Origin: Pollenia angustigena
Taxonomy: Eukaryota; Arthropoda; Insecta; Diptera; Polleniidae
Length of the DNA: 64,000 bases
Direction of reading: 5' to 3'
Assembly (NCBI GenBank): GCA_930367215.1
Contig: OV884058.1
Location: forward strand, 103,687,802-103,751,801
The notes under the pieces are model-generated. The model searched no databases. It was not told the origin of the DNA and saw only the letters and a list, made by a program, of their open reading frames with translations. Positions 47,120-59,612 of this stretch are shown piece by piece; position 1 is the first letter of the stretch, and each line of letters opens with the position of its first letter. The position numbers and the translations under genes were made by a program.

Positions 47120-47640
47120 CACTGAAAGAAAAATCCTTCATATATTTAATGAATCATTTTTTTAAAAAAAAAAATTTTCCTTGTGTAAATGAAAATTTTC
47201 ATTGTCTAAATGGAATTTCATAGTTAAAATGAAGTATTTTCGTTAAAATCGCTTCATTGGATTTCGTAATTACGTTAAAAACTTTCATTGGATATATGAA
47301 AACTTAAGTTTGTCCAAGTTAAACAAAAAATTTTAATTGGGAACATAAAAAAAAACAATATGCAAACATAACTTTATTCATAAATTAATACAAAATTATA
47401 GTTTCCTTAAAAAATGTTTAATTGTTAACTAAAAAATGTACGATTTAATAATTTCATACATCTAATGTTACATGAATGCCATTAATTTTATGAAATCAAA
47501 AAATTTTTTATAAAAGCAACATATTTCAATAATTGCCTTCATAAATTTAAATTTTCATTATGACAATAAAAATGTCATTATAGTAATGAAACAAAAACTT
47601 TCAATCCACTTTCAATCAACGTTTTTATTGTTATTGTGAC
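47120..47640 (+). repeat. interspersed repeat with CACTGAAAG end, copy 2
   Basis: Begins CACTGAAAGAAAAATCCTTC and runs in reverse-complement parallel with 720-1268. Shared landmarks are AATGAAAATTTTCATTG, GTAATTACGTTAAAA, GTTTGTCCAAGTTAAAC and CATAAATTAATACAAAATTA. The far end is not resolved. Nested in 46903-48120. Confidence 0.65.
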
Positions 47641-47696
47641 AATTTAGTCTCATATTTACGCTCTTAATTGAGTAACAAACATAGTTTTTTTTATGG

Positions 47697-47875
47697 AAAA
47701 ACTACACTGCCCCAGTAGACAAGCTGGTAGTAAGCTATCGCGCACCGAGGTTGCGCGATCGAATCCCGCCAGAGACAGAAAAAAAATAAAACAAAGTAAA
47801 ATAAAATAGGAAAAAAATATAAAAAAAATATAAGATACAGAAATAAAATAAGAAAAAATAAAAAAAAAATTTTTT
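47697..47875 (+). repeat. tRNA-derived SINE, copy 2
   Basis: Head AAAAACTACACTGCCCC..GTAGACAAGCTGGTAG, then CACCGAGGTTGCGCG, GATCGAATCCCGCC and AGAGACAG, followed by an A-rich tail with AAAATAAAA repeats. Same head as the minus-strand copy at 30543-30459, but with a deletion of roughly 15 bases between the A-box-like and B-box-like parts. Confidence 0.72.
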
Positions 47876-48262
47876 TAAAGTCATTACATTTTAGTTGTAA
47901 TTTTGGTGACATCGGAGTAATAAGTTATTTAAGTCCCTATTTGTAAGCGGATGTGGTAATGACTTATTTAGCTCCCTATTTGTAAGCGAGGGTGGTAAGT
48001 ACTTGCCTCCAATGACATCACCGTGTTAAAATAATGAGTTAAAATGGCAATGTATAAGTAGTGAAGAGTCGTTATATTAGCTTTTTAACTCATTACTTTG
48101 CAATGCAAGTTTTTGCTGGGTACTAGTACTTGATGTTGTACAAGGGAACTACTTGTAGACTGATAGTATTTTTTGTAACAAAACTAAAATTCCAGTACAT
48201 ATTTCTATTTTGATACTGCATCTTAAATTTGATTTTAAATCATTTTTTAATGGCATTTTTAT

Positions 48263-48941
48263 TCACCCCTATCGTCAATAATTTTTCCCTCGTAATTTTT
48301 CCCCTTTTCACATATTTTCGATCATGAACAACTCCCATGAAAAAAGGTAATTCAAAGGAGAATAAAAACGTGAAAAAATGTTCTCGGGAAAAAATTCCCC
48401 TTATCGTGAAAAGCTTTTTCCCTCGTAATTTGTTCACATTTCCCTTAGATTTTCTCACTTTATTTTTGCTAGGGAACAGAACATGTATGTAAGTAGTTCC
48501 TCCTAAAAATCGAATATTAAGGGTCAATAATGTTAAAAAGGCACAAACCGATATATTGCTCAACAAAATGCAAAACAACAGGTCATTGCCAGCGGATTTG
48601 TGAAGCTTTCGATAGACTTGGTGGCAGAATTTTGGAAAATATTTTACTACATTAAATTTAAAAAGGGCAAAATACTAACGTTGTAATCAAACTATCCCTA
48701 CAAAACTAAATATTTTGCTTTATTATTTTAACTTTTCTTAAAAATATATACATACTTGTATATTTTTGAACAAAAATTTCATTGATTTTAATTTTTTTAA
48801 TCTTTCTTCTGTTTTTAAATTCACTGGAACTGATAGCGTGAAAAATTTTTCACATGAGATTCACGATTGCTTTTTTCCCTTCGAGGGGAATGAAAATTTC
48901 ATGGGAACAAAAAGTCCACTTGTTATTCACGATAGGGGTGA
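48263..48941. mobile_element. inverted-repeat element TCACCCCTATCGTSAATAA, TSD TTAT
   Basis: Left TCACCCCTATCGTCAATAA, right TTATTCACGATAGGGGTGA; TTAT flanks at 48259-48262 and 48942-48945. Subterminal TTTTTCCC/GGGAAAA and TTCATGGGA phrases pair between arms. The 112-codon minus frame across the left arm has no family motif. Confidence 0.72.
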
Positions 48942-49627
48942 TTATAAAAAAATGCTAAAATGCTAATGCAAAAAGCACCCAATGCGGTCCAAGTGTACTA
49001 GTACACGTCTAGAATCAATCGTACTAGTGATGTTCCAAGCACACTCATGCTAATTTGAGCATTAAGATGGTATAGAAAAGTTTACAGTTGAGAACTATTA
49101 CTGGCTTTTTTTGTACTAGTTTGGTACTAATTAGCTACTAGTTCAATTGTGGAAGCACCGAGCTTGCTTGATTCACAAAATCAACAATCTGGCAAGACTC
49201 TGCTTAAGAAGGATAGAAAAACAAAAATTATTAATTAGTTTTTTGTATGTAAAATAAAATAAAGATAATATTAAATAGTTGTTTAGGGTAAATAGTCGCG
49301 TTACATCTATTAGGGCTCGATATGATGAAACCTTTTTAATTTGCGACTATCTGTAAATTTCTTTAAAAAAAATTTTTCCACATTAGGTTTTTAACTTTAA
49401 AACATTAATGGCCAATTTCACCAATTTATTTAGATATCAATTTATGTTAAAATAGGTTTTTTCGTGTCAAATTTTACAAAATTATATTATATATTTAAAA
49501 AGAATTGGTGAAATTGGCCATAACAATTGTTATGCACTGTAGATTTTTAATTATTTGTAAAAGTTTCAGCTCAGCTATTTTTAATTTTACTCAGACTCGT
49601 CTAACAAAAACAAAGAAAGATAAACAT

Positions 49628-50404
49628 TAGAGTTTCTACGCGGGAAAGAATTCCCGGGGCATTTCTTAAAATTATTCCCGGGAAATTTTTTCCGGCTATT
49701 TTCGGGATTTCAAATTTAATTTTTTGAAATTTTTATTTTTTTAGCATCGTTAAAATCAAATACGACCAATAAAAACATATTCTTTACTAAAATTACTAAA
49801 AAAAACTGCCTACAAATCGAACTATTTTCCTACTCCAAAAAATCAACAGTCTTTTTAATTGCTGATGAAATGTCTAAAAAGTTGCTTGAAGTAGAAAATG
49901 AAAATGTGCACGGATACACCATCAGCAACAACAGATATAACACAAAAGCCTGAAAATATCTAAAAAAAAGCCACGGGTAACAGGCCAACAAATTTATAAT
50001 CTTTGTATGATGCTATAAAACCAACGTCTGTAGAAAGCGTTTTCGGTAGCAGGCAATATACACATAAACTTTAGATTAGAAATAGAATCTCAGATGAGCT
50101 TTTAAATAAGTGCTTTAATAATACTAAAAAATTTGTTCTTAAAAGAAAATTAATTTACCAAGTTGCTATTAATAGCAACTACTGAATATTAATAAGTTTT
50201 AATAATTCGTTTTCTGTGGCATTGATAAAGCTAATTTTTTAGACTGTTGTATATGTGTATATTCTTTAAAAAAAGTAAAAATTTTTGTCTTGAACTCATT
50301 AAATGAAATCATTGTTTTGTTTATATTATCCCGGAATTGTCGGGAATAAGACTATTTTGTTTCATTTTCCGGGAATAGAAAAGTCCGGGAATTTAGAAAC
50401 CCTA
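49628..50404 (+). pseudogene. decayed hAT element with transposase C-terminal relic, TSD ATAAACAT
   Basis: Ends TAGAGTTTCTA and TAGAAACCCTA; ATAAACAT at 49620-49627 and 50405-50412. Subterminal CCCGGGAA phrases. The plus strand around 50010-50110 still reads SLYDAIKPTSVESVFGSRQ, then a stop and IRNRISDELLNKCF. This is the hAT C-terminal dimerisation region (PTS..SERVFS, NRLSDE). Frameshifts and stops elsewhere; inactive. Its 3' end and TSD are shared with 1934-1952. Confidence 0.83.
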
Positions 50405-50901
50405 ATAAACATTAAAATGACCCACTTTTTATTATAAAGAACAATAAGAAAAAATTAACTTCAAAAGAGCACTTTTTAATGCCAAAATCGATACTACTAA
50501 ATTTAATTGATATTCAACTACCAAAGCGCTAAGTAGATTCTTAATGGAAATATTACCATAGTGGTACCAAAGACTATCAGCCGTATTCATAAAAATTCAT
50601 TTATGATTAATTAACCGTTTTAAAGCAAAAATTGCTAAAGTTGTATTCATAGACGAAAAATAGTCTATTAAACCTTTAATAAGCCATTCATAAAATAAGA
50701 AAATTTATTGTTGGATTTGCCCTTCTTTTAACCAAAAATAAAATGGCATTTTGATAAAAGTGTTTGCATTTTATGAGATTATTTTTGTGAAATATGTTGA
50801 AAAATATTGGAAAAAATGTTTTATTTATGTATGTATTAATATGGACATTTTAAATACATTTTACTTAATTTTTTTTATTTAAGACAACCAATTTTAAGTT
50901 A

Positions 50902-51280
50902 AGGTGCTATCAGACGGGATGTATTTTACATATGTACTGTCACTTTTCTTTCCCATATGTAATTCCGTATGTATGTCAAAATTTCCATTTTACATACGAT
51001 TCATAATTTTTGCTATCACACCTGCTTATGTTTTTCCTTATGACATAACCTATAAATGTAAACAAAAGCTGACTTTTGTTTACGTTTCAAAACAAACCAG
51101 CTGTTTTGTTTATGTATGCCACAGGAAAAAAAAGCGTGTTCTAATCGAAAAATTTACATATGTATTTCCACATGTATTTTACACATGCAAAGTTTCATAT
51201 GTATCACACGATGTGTACAACTTTTACAGATGGAAAATTTGACAGTACATATGTAAAATACATCCCGTCTGATAGCACCT
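50902..51280. mobile_element. PIF/Harbinger-type MITE, TSD TTA
   Basis: Perfect inverted ends of about 40 bp, AGGTGCTATCAGACGGGATG ... CATCCCGTCTGATAGCACCT, continuing as TATTTTACATATGTACTGTC. Flanks TTA at 50899-50901 and 51281-51283. The first block has the empty site AAAGTTATATTG near 3746. The interior arms also pair over ACATATGT phrases. Its near-perfect arms suggest a young insertion. Confidence 0.88.
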
Positions 51281-51878
51281 TTACATATGTATATTGTTAT
51301 TTAGTTAAAAACAAAATGTATATGATTAAAATGAATATGTTTGGAGGTAAATGCAGATATTCTCTTTAAGTTAAATTATTGCAAGTAGTTGGGTTTTTGT
51401 AAAAAACAACATATTATTGTTCAAAAATATTAAAAAAAAAATAAAATAAGCAGATCATAATAATAGTGATGTTAATAAGAAGTAAGCAAACTTTTTATTC
51501 GAATACTTTCTAATCGTATATTTAAAAATGGTTCAAACAAAAGTTTTTATGTTACCTTTCGGAAACATTTGTTTCAGAAACTAAATTAATATCGTCACCT
51601 AAAATGCAAAAGGCCGTAAGTACTCAAAAATTTAAATTTGACTTTTTGATTGATTATGACGTACTTAACCGAAACACATCTACACAGAAAATCTTACATG
51701 TATACGTCCAAAAATAACGACTTTATTTCCGAAAAAAAGGCCTTAACTGCAACGTTAACAATTTCATAAACCAAAAAGCCGTAACTACAGTTTTCCAAAA
51801 AAAAAACAAGAAAAAAATCAAAACAAAGTTGCCTTTGATTCTCTTTCAATGTGTGTTATTGCGTTATTATTTTTCTTA

Positions 51879-52362
51879 AGGGCATAATAAACCACACAAA
51901 ATGCTTGGCAATCACACCAATAAACATCACAAATATTCTACGCACAAACATTAATTTTTATTTTTGTTTTGTTTTCAATGAATGCAGATGCCAATAGTGC
52001 TGCGGCAATTTTGATGCTTTTTTCTTAAAACGCAGAAGAAATTATAAAATAAAGGCAAAAAATTTATAATAAAAAGTGATTTTTAAACAACGAGCTGTTT
52101 TGTGGCAAGCAATACTACTAAAAAAATTCAATTTAACATTAAAAATTAATTGAATTGAATACATTTAGCATTAGACGCCACAAAAAGTTTGACAAATATC
52201 CAACATGTCTGCCAAATATTAAAAAAATTTTTAATATTTCTGCAAACATTGCTTCAAATGTTTGTCCAAACAGCAAACACCCCAATTAACAACACAAAAT
52301 GTTTGTACAAACGTAAAATTTTGACATGTTTGCCAAGCCATTTGTGAGGTTTATTATGCCCT
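51879..52362. mobile_element. PIF/Harbinger-type MITE, TSD TTA, nested
   Basis: Ends AGGGCATAATAAACCACACA and GAGGTTTATTATGCCCT; TTA at 51876-51878 and 52363-52365. Subterminal TTGGCAA and TTTGCCAAGC pair. Also present at the same place in the second copy of the host element (57847-58351), so it moved together with its host. Confidence 0.82.
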
Positions 52363-52420
52363 TTAACCACTTTAATTTAATTTTATTTTCTCGAATTAAA
52401 TTTATAAATTAAATAAATTT

Positions 52421-53048
52421 TATTATCAAAAAGTAATTTCAATTTTTGGGAATAAAAAATTTTAATTTCAAAAGATTTTGCTATTCGTGCTTAATTCCCA
52501 GTTTTTATTCTTGACAAAAAACACTTGAAATTTATTGTTGATGGGAAAGCTATTCCTATGCATTTCACTGGTTGCTTAGGCCAGATTATCAGGAAACTTC
52601 ATCCATAAAGATTTTAGACAAACTAAAGATATTAAACCAAATAAAACTGTTAAACGTATACGAATTATAGCAACAGTTCTACTTGTAACAATATTAAAGC
52701 TTGAACAAAACACATCAACAATAAACAACAGTGGGTTTATCTCATCTTACATTCCCCACTACAATTAGTTGAAATTCTCTCAACATTAATTGTAGTTGTA
52801 AGTAGGTTAAGAAAAACAAAATAAAAACAACAACAACTTACAAAAGATGTTGTCAATTAAGTGTTTTTTAGGCCGTGCACTTGCCTGTTTATTATCAAAA
52901 AGTAATATAATTTTTGGGAATACAAAATTTTAATTTCAAAAGATTTTGCTATTCGTGCTTAATTCCCAGTTTTTATTCTTGACATTCAAGTGTTTTTGTC
53001 AAGAATAAAAACTGGGAATTAAGCACGAATAGCAAAATCTTTTGAAAT
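52421..53048. repeat. insert with a ~95-bp motif twice direct and once inverted
   Basis: Absent from the sister element at 58370-58400. The motif TTTTGCTATTCGTGCTTAAT...CCCAGTTTTTATTCTTGAC occurs at about 52474-52515 and 52944-52982 in direct orientation. It recurs inverted at about 52998-53040 (GTCAAGAATAAAAACTGGG). The last direct and the inverted copy form a tight hairpin. Boundaries are approximate and the class is unknown. Confidence 0.7.
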
Positions 53049-54704
53049 TAAATAAATTGTTTTAATAGTTATGAGGAATTTTGTGTTTTGTTTTAAAATA
53101 CTCACAATAAATAGATACAAAAAGACATCACTTGCCTAAAAACTTTTTTAGTTACGTCCTTAAAGCACTATTTTCTTATCTTAACCATTTGTTTTATTTT
53201 ATGCACAATTTTATTCTTGTAGTTACGGCTTTTTGGTTTCAGAAAAATAGAGTATAAAAGGCCGTAACTAACATTTCTTAAAAAGTACTTTTTTCCATTA
53301 ATTTCTTTTTTAGAAACAAATCCGTCTTTGTTTTCTAAGCTTGAATCAAAAATTTGGATATTAAGTTTTAAGTAGTCTTTAATTTATAACGTTTATTCCT
53401 TCTCCTGTAAAAAACCATAAAGTGTAGTTACGGCCTTTTGCATTTTAGGTGACGATATGTAGTTTTATTTAATAACAATAATTTTTAAGTTCAACAATTA
53501 AGAACAAATTATAAAAACAAAATTAAATATAGAATATCATGTGAACCAAATAGAAGTTTCGTGCATCACTAGCAATAAAATGGCAGCAAAATATAAAAAG
53601 TTGCCATACTTTAACACAAAACCGCTACAAACAGTTAATAGTAAAAAAGCTGTTTATGTAAGTACGTTTATGAATAAAAATTTTTATAGGAGGTGTATAA
53701 GACAAAAAGCGTAAAATAAGAACTTTTTATGAATACAGTATAAATATATATATATTGACCTATTATATATTTATAGTCTTTGGTGCTACACTTCTTCCCG
53801 AACGATGTTACTACATTAATAAGAATTGAATAGCAGAAGCGATAGTTTTGCGGAAACTATTTACATGGATTATTTTTCGATCGTTTTTGTGTAAAAAAAT
53901 TCTGCTGATAGTACTGATACATACATATGTAGGTATGTATGTATGTATGCATGTAGTTTATAAAGACATTTAAATTTTAAAATTTTAATTTTAAATTAAT
54001 TTTGACTCTTTTTTCTTCTCAAATGGAAAATTATAATTTATAAAACTAGTTCATTCTCAATGGGAGAGTACACCACCATACAAAGAGCGCAAGTATAAAC
54101 AATTAGAGAAAAGAGTATTTAATTATCTTCTCATTTTTTTATAATAAAATTCTCTTTGCAGGTTAACAAGTCTCAGTTGTATTTTAACTTTGACAGCAAA
54201 AGTACCGTCCGTACTTGTTAAGTGTTACGAAATAGTGGCTTTTTATTTCTATTAAAAATAAGCAAAAATAATACAATAGCGCATTTTGTACCGATACCTT
54301 TCTATTTATAAATGTATATTTAAAACTCGCATATGAATAAGTGTGTTAAAAAAGTAAGTATGTACGGATGGAAAATTGTAACCAGATTCGTTTTATTTTA
54401 TACCTACATCACAAAATGTGAACGACTTCATATGACTTTGGTAGGGTTACCAGACGGCCTAGATTGTCCAGTTTTTTTTGTTGATCTTGTTCAGTTACCA
54501 GCTAAAATGCAATTTGTACAGTTAAAAATAATTTTCAATTATGAAAAATTATTTTTTTATTAGTTATATTTTTAATTAATCATTTATGAATTAAAGCAGC
54601 ACGTTATTGTATATAAGTACTTATGACCACAAACGCACATTACATTGAGTACGTTTGTTCGTTTATTATGTAAATTATGTACAAATGTCATCATACTGAA
54701 ATAA

Positions 54705-55415
54705 AAAACAAGTAAGAAAGTATAGTCGGTCAAGCCCGACCATATGATACCCTACACCACAGTATTTAAAAACAAATCATGCCTATGTATGTGTCCATGT
54801 AAATATGGATTTATCTATGTTTATAAACTTCATGAAAATCGGTTTGAAAGTTTGTGAGAGGCAGAAATTTCCCCCTGCCACCCCTTGTGGTCCTATTTTT
54901 TAAAAACTGTATAGCTAATGTGCCCCTATAGATATGGATCTATCTATGTTTTAAATTTCATTAAAATCGGTTTGAGAGGCCAAAATTGCCCCTATCTCCC
55001 CTCCTGGTCCGATTTTTTTTAAAAATTTATACATTTTGTGTCCATATAGATATGGTCCTATCTTTGTTTTAAATTTCATTGAAATCGGTTTGATAGTTTC
55101 TGAGAGAAAGAAATTTCACCCTATCTTCCCTCGTGGTGCCATTTTCAATAGGCTTGGTCCTTGTGCCAATAAGAATCTATGACCCAAATTTTATCAAATT
55201 ATCTCCAAAATTGCGACCTGTACTTTGCGCACAAGGTTACATGGACAGCCAGCCAGCCAGCCAGCCGGACGGACATCGTTAGTTCGACTCAGAAAGTGAT
55301 TCTGAGTAGATCGGTATACTTTAAGGTGGGTCTAGGACCACTATTTTAAGGCGTTACACACATCAGCACAAATGCATAATACCCTCTCCACTATTGTGTT
55401 GTGGGTATAATGAAT
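54705..55415 (-). repeat. TATACCC dispersed repeat, reverse-strand copy
   Basis: Reads AAGTAAGAAAGTATAGTCGG ... GAGAGGGTATTATGC complement ... TTGTGGGTATAATG. Nearly identical to the reverse complement of 26379-27100, including GCCAGCCAGCCAGCC at 55251-55265. Lies in an insertion specific to copy 2 of the duplicated block. Confidence 0.85.
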
Positions 55416-56337
55416 AAGAAACAACAACAAGATTTTTTGGTAAAAATAAGATGCAATCGAGGTTTTTGGCTCATATCTCAGACATTTGTGGTCAGGTCTG
55501 GCCGATTTTTACGCAAACTTATCCGGAGTGTATGTGACATAAATAAATAAACCTTCTAGTCCTCATGACTTCTGGGATCTTCGGAAAACATATTTCAACA
55601 GACGGACGGACAGAATATACATATATCCTTTATAGGGGCTAGGATCAGTATTTTAGAAGTTAAAAACGGAATGACAAACTTGTATAGGTACCTATGCCCT
55701 TTTACCTTCGGTGAATGGTAAGAAAATACTCTTTACAAGTTTTGCATTAAACTCATTCAACACAACACGTCGGCTGGTTACTGGTTTGCCGCACGGAACA
55801 AAAATGTTTTTTGTTTTTGCTACAAAAACGATAACCAATGTTTGGATTAATTTAAAATATAAACTGCACGATAGTTTTTTTTTTTTTTTTGAATTACGTG
55901 GGTTAAAACGTCATGATAACTTCTTGCACAAATTATAAAAAAATTATTCAGATTTAACAAAATAATGAAAACCGTTGTTTGTGCCCCATTTACCATTTAT
56001 TGCACTAATATTTTTAAATGTCTTTCAATAAGTTCAAAGTATTTTTTAAAGCAAACACAAAATAGAAACCACATAGTGTATCGTCGTGTGCTTACTGCGT
56101 TGCCGCACTGAACACATTTAACGAAAAATTAGTTATAGTAAATCAATTTTATAAATAAAATGGACGCTCTTTTTAAATCGTTAATCAATTTTTTGATATC
56201 TCGAATATATTTAAAGACATCGAGCCCTGACATGGCCTCATATCTACATTGTTTTGTTTCATTCGTCACTTTTTGTGCTATAAAGTAAATTTTCAATGTA
56301 AAAGTAAAATATTTTGGTTTGCAATTGTTATGCTATT

Positions 56338-57180
56338 TATACCCTTCACCTCAGGTGGAGAAGGGTATGTATAAGTTTGTCATTCCGTTTGTAATTTCTA
56401 CAATATTGATCTAAGACCCTATAAAGTATATTTATTCTGGGTCCTTATGAGGAGAGAACTTGATTTAACCATGTCCGTCCGTGCGTCTGTCCGTCTTACG
56501 TTTGATATGTGTTTTCCGGAGACTCCAGACATGATAGCGGCTAGGTTGTTCTACATTTATGTCACATATAGTCCACCATTTCGTGCTATTGAAATTCAGC
56601 CAGATCGGTCCAACAATGGCTGAGATATGACCAAAAAATCACGACTGCCTCTAATTTTTCCAAAAAATCCCTTGTGGTTGTTGTATTTGTATTACTTTTT
56701 TCTGTATATCTGAAGAACGGCAAGAGCCAAAGCTTTAAAATTAGGTACAAACATTTAGGTTATAAATATACACCATCTACAATGTGGGCGGGATTGGAGA
56801 AGTAGGCGTGGTACCTCTCATACAAAAAGTATTAAAAATTGTATAAAAACCTGAATTTTTTTACGTTAATATGACCTATAGTTACGCCTTATATATCATA
56901 TATATTATATATTATGATCGGAAATTTTTAATAGAAAATATTTTCTGAAAAACTCGGGAAAATCGGTTCAGATACGAAAAAGTTATGACCAAAATATTAA
57001 TTTTTTTTTGAAAAATACCCATTTTCGGGAACCACAGATCTTACCTAGTCCAAGTTTTATAACTAACTGAAAAATTTCTTCCTAAACACGTCGGTATATA
57101 AATCTGTCAAATCGGTTAAAAAATAATCAAAATACTGAAATCCCAAAAATTACTCTTTTATACCCTTCACCTCAGGTGGA
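56338..57180 (+). repeat. TATACCCTTCACCTCAGG dispersed repeat
   Basis: Starts TATACCCTTCACCTCAGGTGG at 56338; the same phrase returns at 57160-57180. In between lie GTCATTCCGTTTGTAA, GTCCGTCCGTGCGTCTGTCCG and GTTTTCCGGAGA. These are common parts of a fly dispersed repeat. It interrupts or ends copy 2 of the duplicated block. Non-coding. Confidence 0.75.
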
Positions 57181-57185
57181 AAAGT

Positions 57186-57410
57186 AGGGATTGCTGTTCC
57201 GTTTTAACCGAAACCGCGGTTTTTAATGCCTAAAAACCGAAACCGACAAAAAAACCTCGGTTTTAGCTTTTACTTTAACAATGTATTTATGCTTGAAGAA
57301 ATTGCAAATTAAACATCATACACGTACTTCATATACAAAAACTTCATAAATAACAGCCTTCAACAATGACAAGGTATTTAAAAATTCTTAAAATTCAAAA
57401 GAAGTACTAA
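57186..57410 (+). mobile_element. truncated end of the 23213-type hAT-like element
   Basis: TAGGGATTGCTGTTCCGTTTTAACC, then AAACCTCGGTTTTAGCTTTTA, ATGTATTTATGCTT and CAATGACAAGGTATTTAAAA match 23213-23380 in order. No right end was found nearby, so it is a fragment. Confidence 0.75.
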
Positions 57411-57846
57411 GAAGAACAAATGTTATCTTTATAACTCTTAAGTACAAACCTTATTTGTGAGGCATAAACAGCCACCTGGGCTACTTGCATTTTGTATGGA
57501 GTTTCTTGTGGCTATAGAAAAAACTCACACTAACGAACCCCTGGGCAAGGCTGGGACTACTTTTATGTGTATCGTCACCTAAAATGCAAAAGGCCGTAAC
57601 TACTCAAAAATTCAAATTTGACTTTTTGATTAATTATGACGTACTTAACCGAAACACATGTATACGTCGAAAAACAACAACTTTATTTCCGAAAAACAAA
57701 AGGCCGTAACTGCAACGTTAACAATTTCATAAACCAAAAATCCGTAACTACAGTTTTCCAAAAAAAAAAAAAAACAAGAAAAAAATCAAAACAAAGTTGC
57801 CTTTGATTCTCTTTCAATGTGTGTTATTGCGTTATTATTTTTCTTA

Positions 57847-58351
57847 AGGGCATAATAAACCACACAAAATGCTTGGCAATCACACACATTGTTTCCGTTT
57901 GGGGTTTGCCAATAAACATCACAAATATTCTACGCACAAACATTAATTTTTATTTTTGTTTTGTTTTCAATGAATGCAAATGCCAATAGTGCTGCGGCAA
58001 TTTTGATGCTTTTTTCTTAAAACGCAGAAGAAATTATAAAATAAAGGCAAAAAATTTATAACAAAAAGTGATTTAAACAACGAGCTGTTTTGTGGCAAGC
58101 AATGCTACTAAAAAAATTTAATTTAACATTAAAAATTAATTGAATTGAATACATTTAGCATTAGACGCCACAAAAAGTTTGACAAATATCCAACATGTCT
58201 GCCAAATATTAAAAATTTTTTAATATTTCTGCAAACATTGCTTCAAATGTTTGTCCAAACAGCAAACACCCCAATTAACAACACAAAATGTTTGTACAAA
58301 CGTAAAATTTTGACATGTTTGCCAAGCCATTTGTGAGGTTTATTATGCCCT
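57847..58351. mobile_element. PIF/Harbinger-type MITE, same locus as 51879-52362
   Basis: AGGGCATAATAAACC ... GGTTTATTATGCCCT with TTA at 57844-57846 and 58352-58354. It has an extra ~20 bases (CATTGTTTCCGTTTGGGGTT) relative to its twin. The 63-codon frame inside is not a gene. Confidence 0.82.
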
Positions 58352-59226
58352 TTAACCACTTTAATTTAATTAAATTTATAAATTAAATAAATTTTTTTAA
58401 TAGTTATGAGGAATTTTGTGTTTTGTTTTAAAATACTTACAATAAATAGATACAAAAAGACATCACTTGCCTAAAAACTTTTTTAGTTACGTCCTTAAAG
58501 CACTATTTTCTTATCTTAACCATTTGTTTTATTTTATGCACAATTTTATTCTTGTAGTTACGGCTTTTTGGTTTCAGAAAAATAGAGTATAAAAGGCCGT
58601 AACTAACATTTCTTAAAAAGTACTTTTTTCCATTAATTTCTTTTTTAGAAACAAATCCGTCTTTGTTTTCTAAGCTTGAATCTAAAATTTGGATATTAAG
58701 TTTTAAGTAGTCTTTAATTTATAACGTTTATTCCTTCTCCTGTAAAAACCCATAAAGTGTATACACAGAAAACAAATTGGTTGGAAAACGGTTGCAGTAA
58801 TAAAATATTGATCAAGTAACATGATTTATTATTGCAACCATTAAAAATGTATAGTTCTAACTGATTTTTAATTCTCTTGATTATAAAAATGATGTACCAA
58901 CTGAAATATGATTCCTTCAATTCTTTTATTAGTTATGATAACTAATTTAATTAAGTTCTAAAAATTAGTACAAATGGTTAGAATCACAACCGAATTAAAT
59001 ATAGGGCAATACTGAATATTGGTCATTGCAATCAATAATTTGCTTTCGTCAATACTTTTTGTAATATAAATGTTAATTCATTTATTGCAGCTAATTATTG
59101 ATTGTTGGAATAGATTCAATTCGAGTACAACAAATGAAAATATAATTATTCGGAATTCACAACCAAAAAATAGTTAAAAGCCCCAATTGCTTACTTAATT
59201 TTCTGTCAAAACATTTGATAGATTTA

Positions 59227-59445
59227 GGCCCGTTTTCACAACTTACCGATAGCTAAAGGTACGATTGTATCGGCCGTATAAAAATTGTTCGACTATTGCA
59301 ACTTTGCTTTAACCTACCAGGTAGGATGAACCTTTGTTAACATTATCGCTTACTTTAGGTTAAAGTTAAGTTTTAGTAATGGAACACTTTTTATCAGGCC
59401 ATTTAAAGTCTACTTTTAGCTATCGGTAAGTTGTGAAAACGGGCC
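59227..59445. mobile_element. inverted-repeat MITE GGCCCGTTTTCACAACTTAC
   Basis: Ends GGCCCGTTTTCACAACTTAC ... GTAAGTTGTGAAAACGGGCC. The arms continue as CGATAGCTAAA and its complement. Flanks are TTTA/TAAA, so the exact duplication (TA or TTA/TAA) is ambiguous. Nested in 58764-62339. Confidence 0.75.
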
Positions 59446-59612
59446 TAAATTAATTTTTAATATTTTATTTAAAAAATATCTTTGCGGTCAAAAATGAAAA
59501 ATATGTACATATGTATGAAGGTATGTATTATTTTTTTTATACCCTGCAAATTATATGTATTGGACTTCTTGATCCATTTTTATTCTGGACTGGTCCAATG
59601 TAGTGCAAGTAT

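Larger units (their letters stand above)
46903..48120. mobile_element. CCCAGCAAAAACTTG inverted-repeat element, TSD TA
   Basis: Ends CCCAGCAAAAACTTG ... CAAGTTTTTGCTGGG; flanking TA at 46901-46902 and 48121-48122. Termini are related to the CCCAGTAAAAACTTCGC elements (13375, 61228). The 1218 bp include a CACTGAAAG-type repeat (47120-47640) and a SINE (47697-47875). Confidence 0.8.
51592..53455. mobile_element. TA-duplicating element TCGTCACCTAAAATGCAAAA, copy 1
   Basis: Inverted ends TCGTCACCTAAAATGCAAAA and TTTTGCATTTTAGGTGACGA, extended by GGCCGTAA. TA at 51590-51591 and 53456-53457. The first block reads through at about 4054 (AATAATATGTAG). Subterminal GGCCGTAACTAC/GTAGTTACGGC motifs are repeated. 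No transposase. Hosts a MITE (51879-52362) and another insertion (52421-53048). Second copy at 57572-62370. Confidence 0.87.
50200..56338. repeat. duplicated block, copy 2 (partner 1775-9102)
   Basis: Collinear with 1775-9102 in direct orientation. It carries its own insertions: a MITE at 50902-51280, a TA-duplicating element at 51592-53455, and about 1.6 kb at 54541-56115 that includes a TATACCC repeat. It lacks those at 2383, 4534, 6927 and 7747. The right end is replaced at 56338 by another TATACCC-type repeat exactly where homology stops. Confidence 0.85.
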
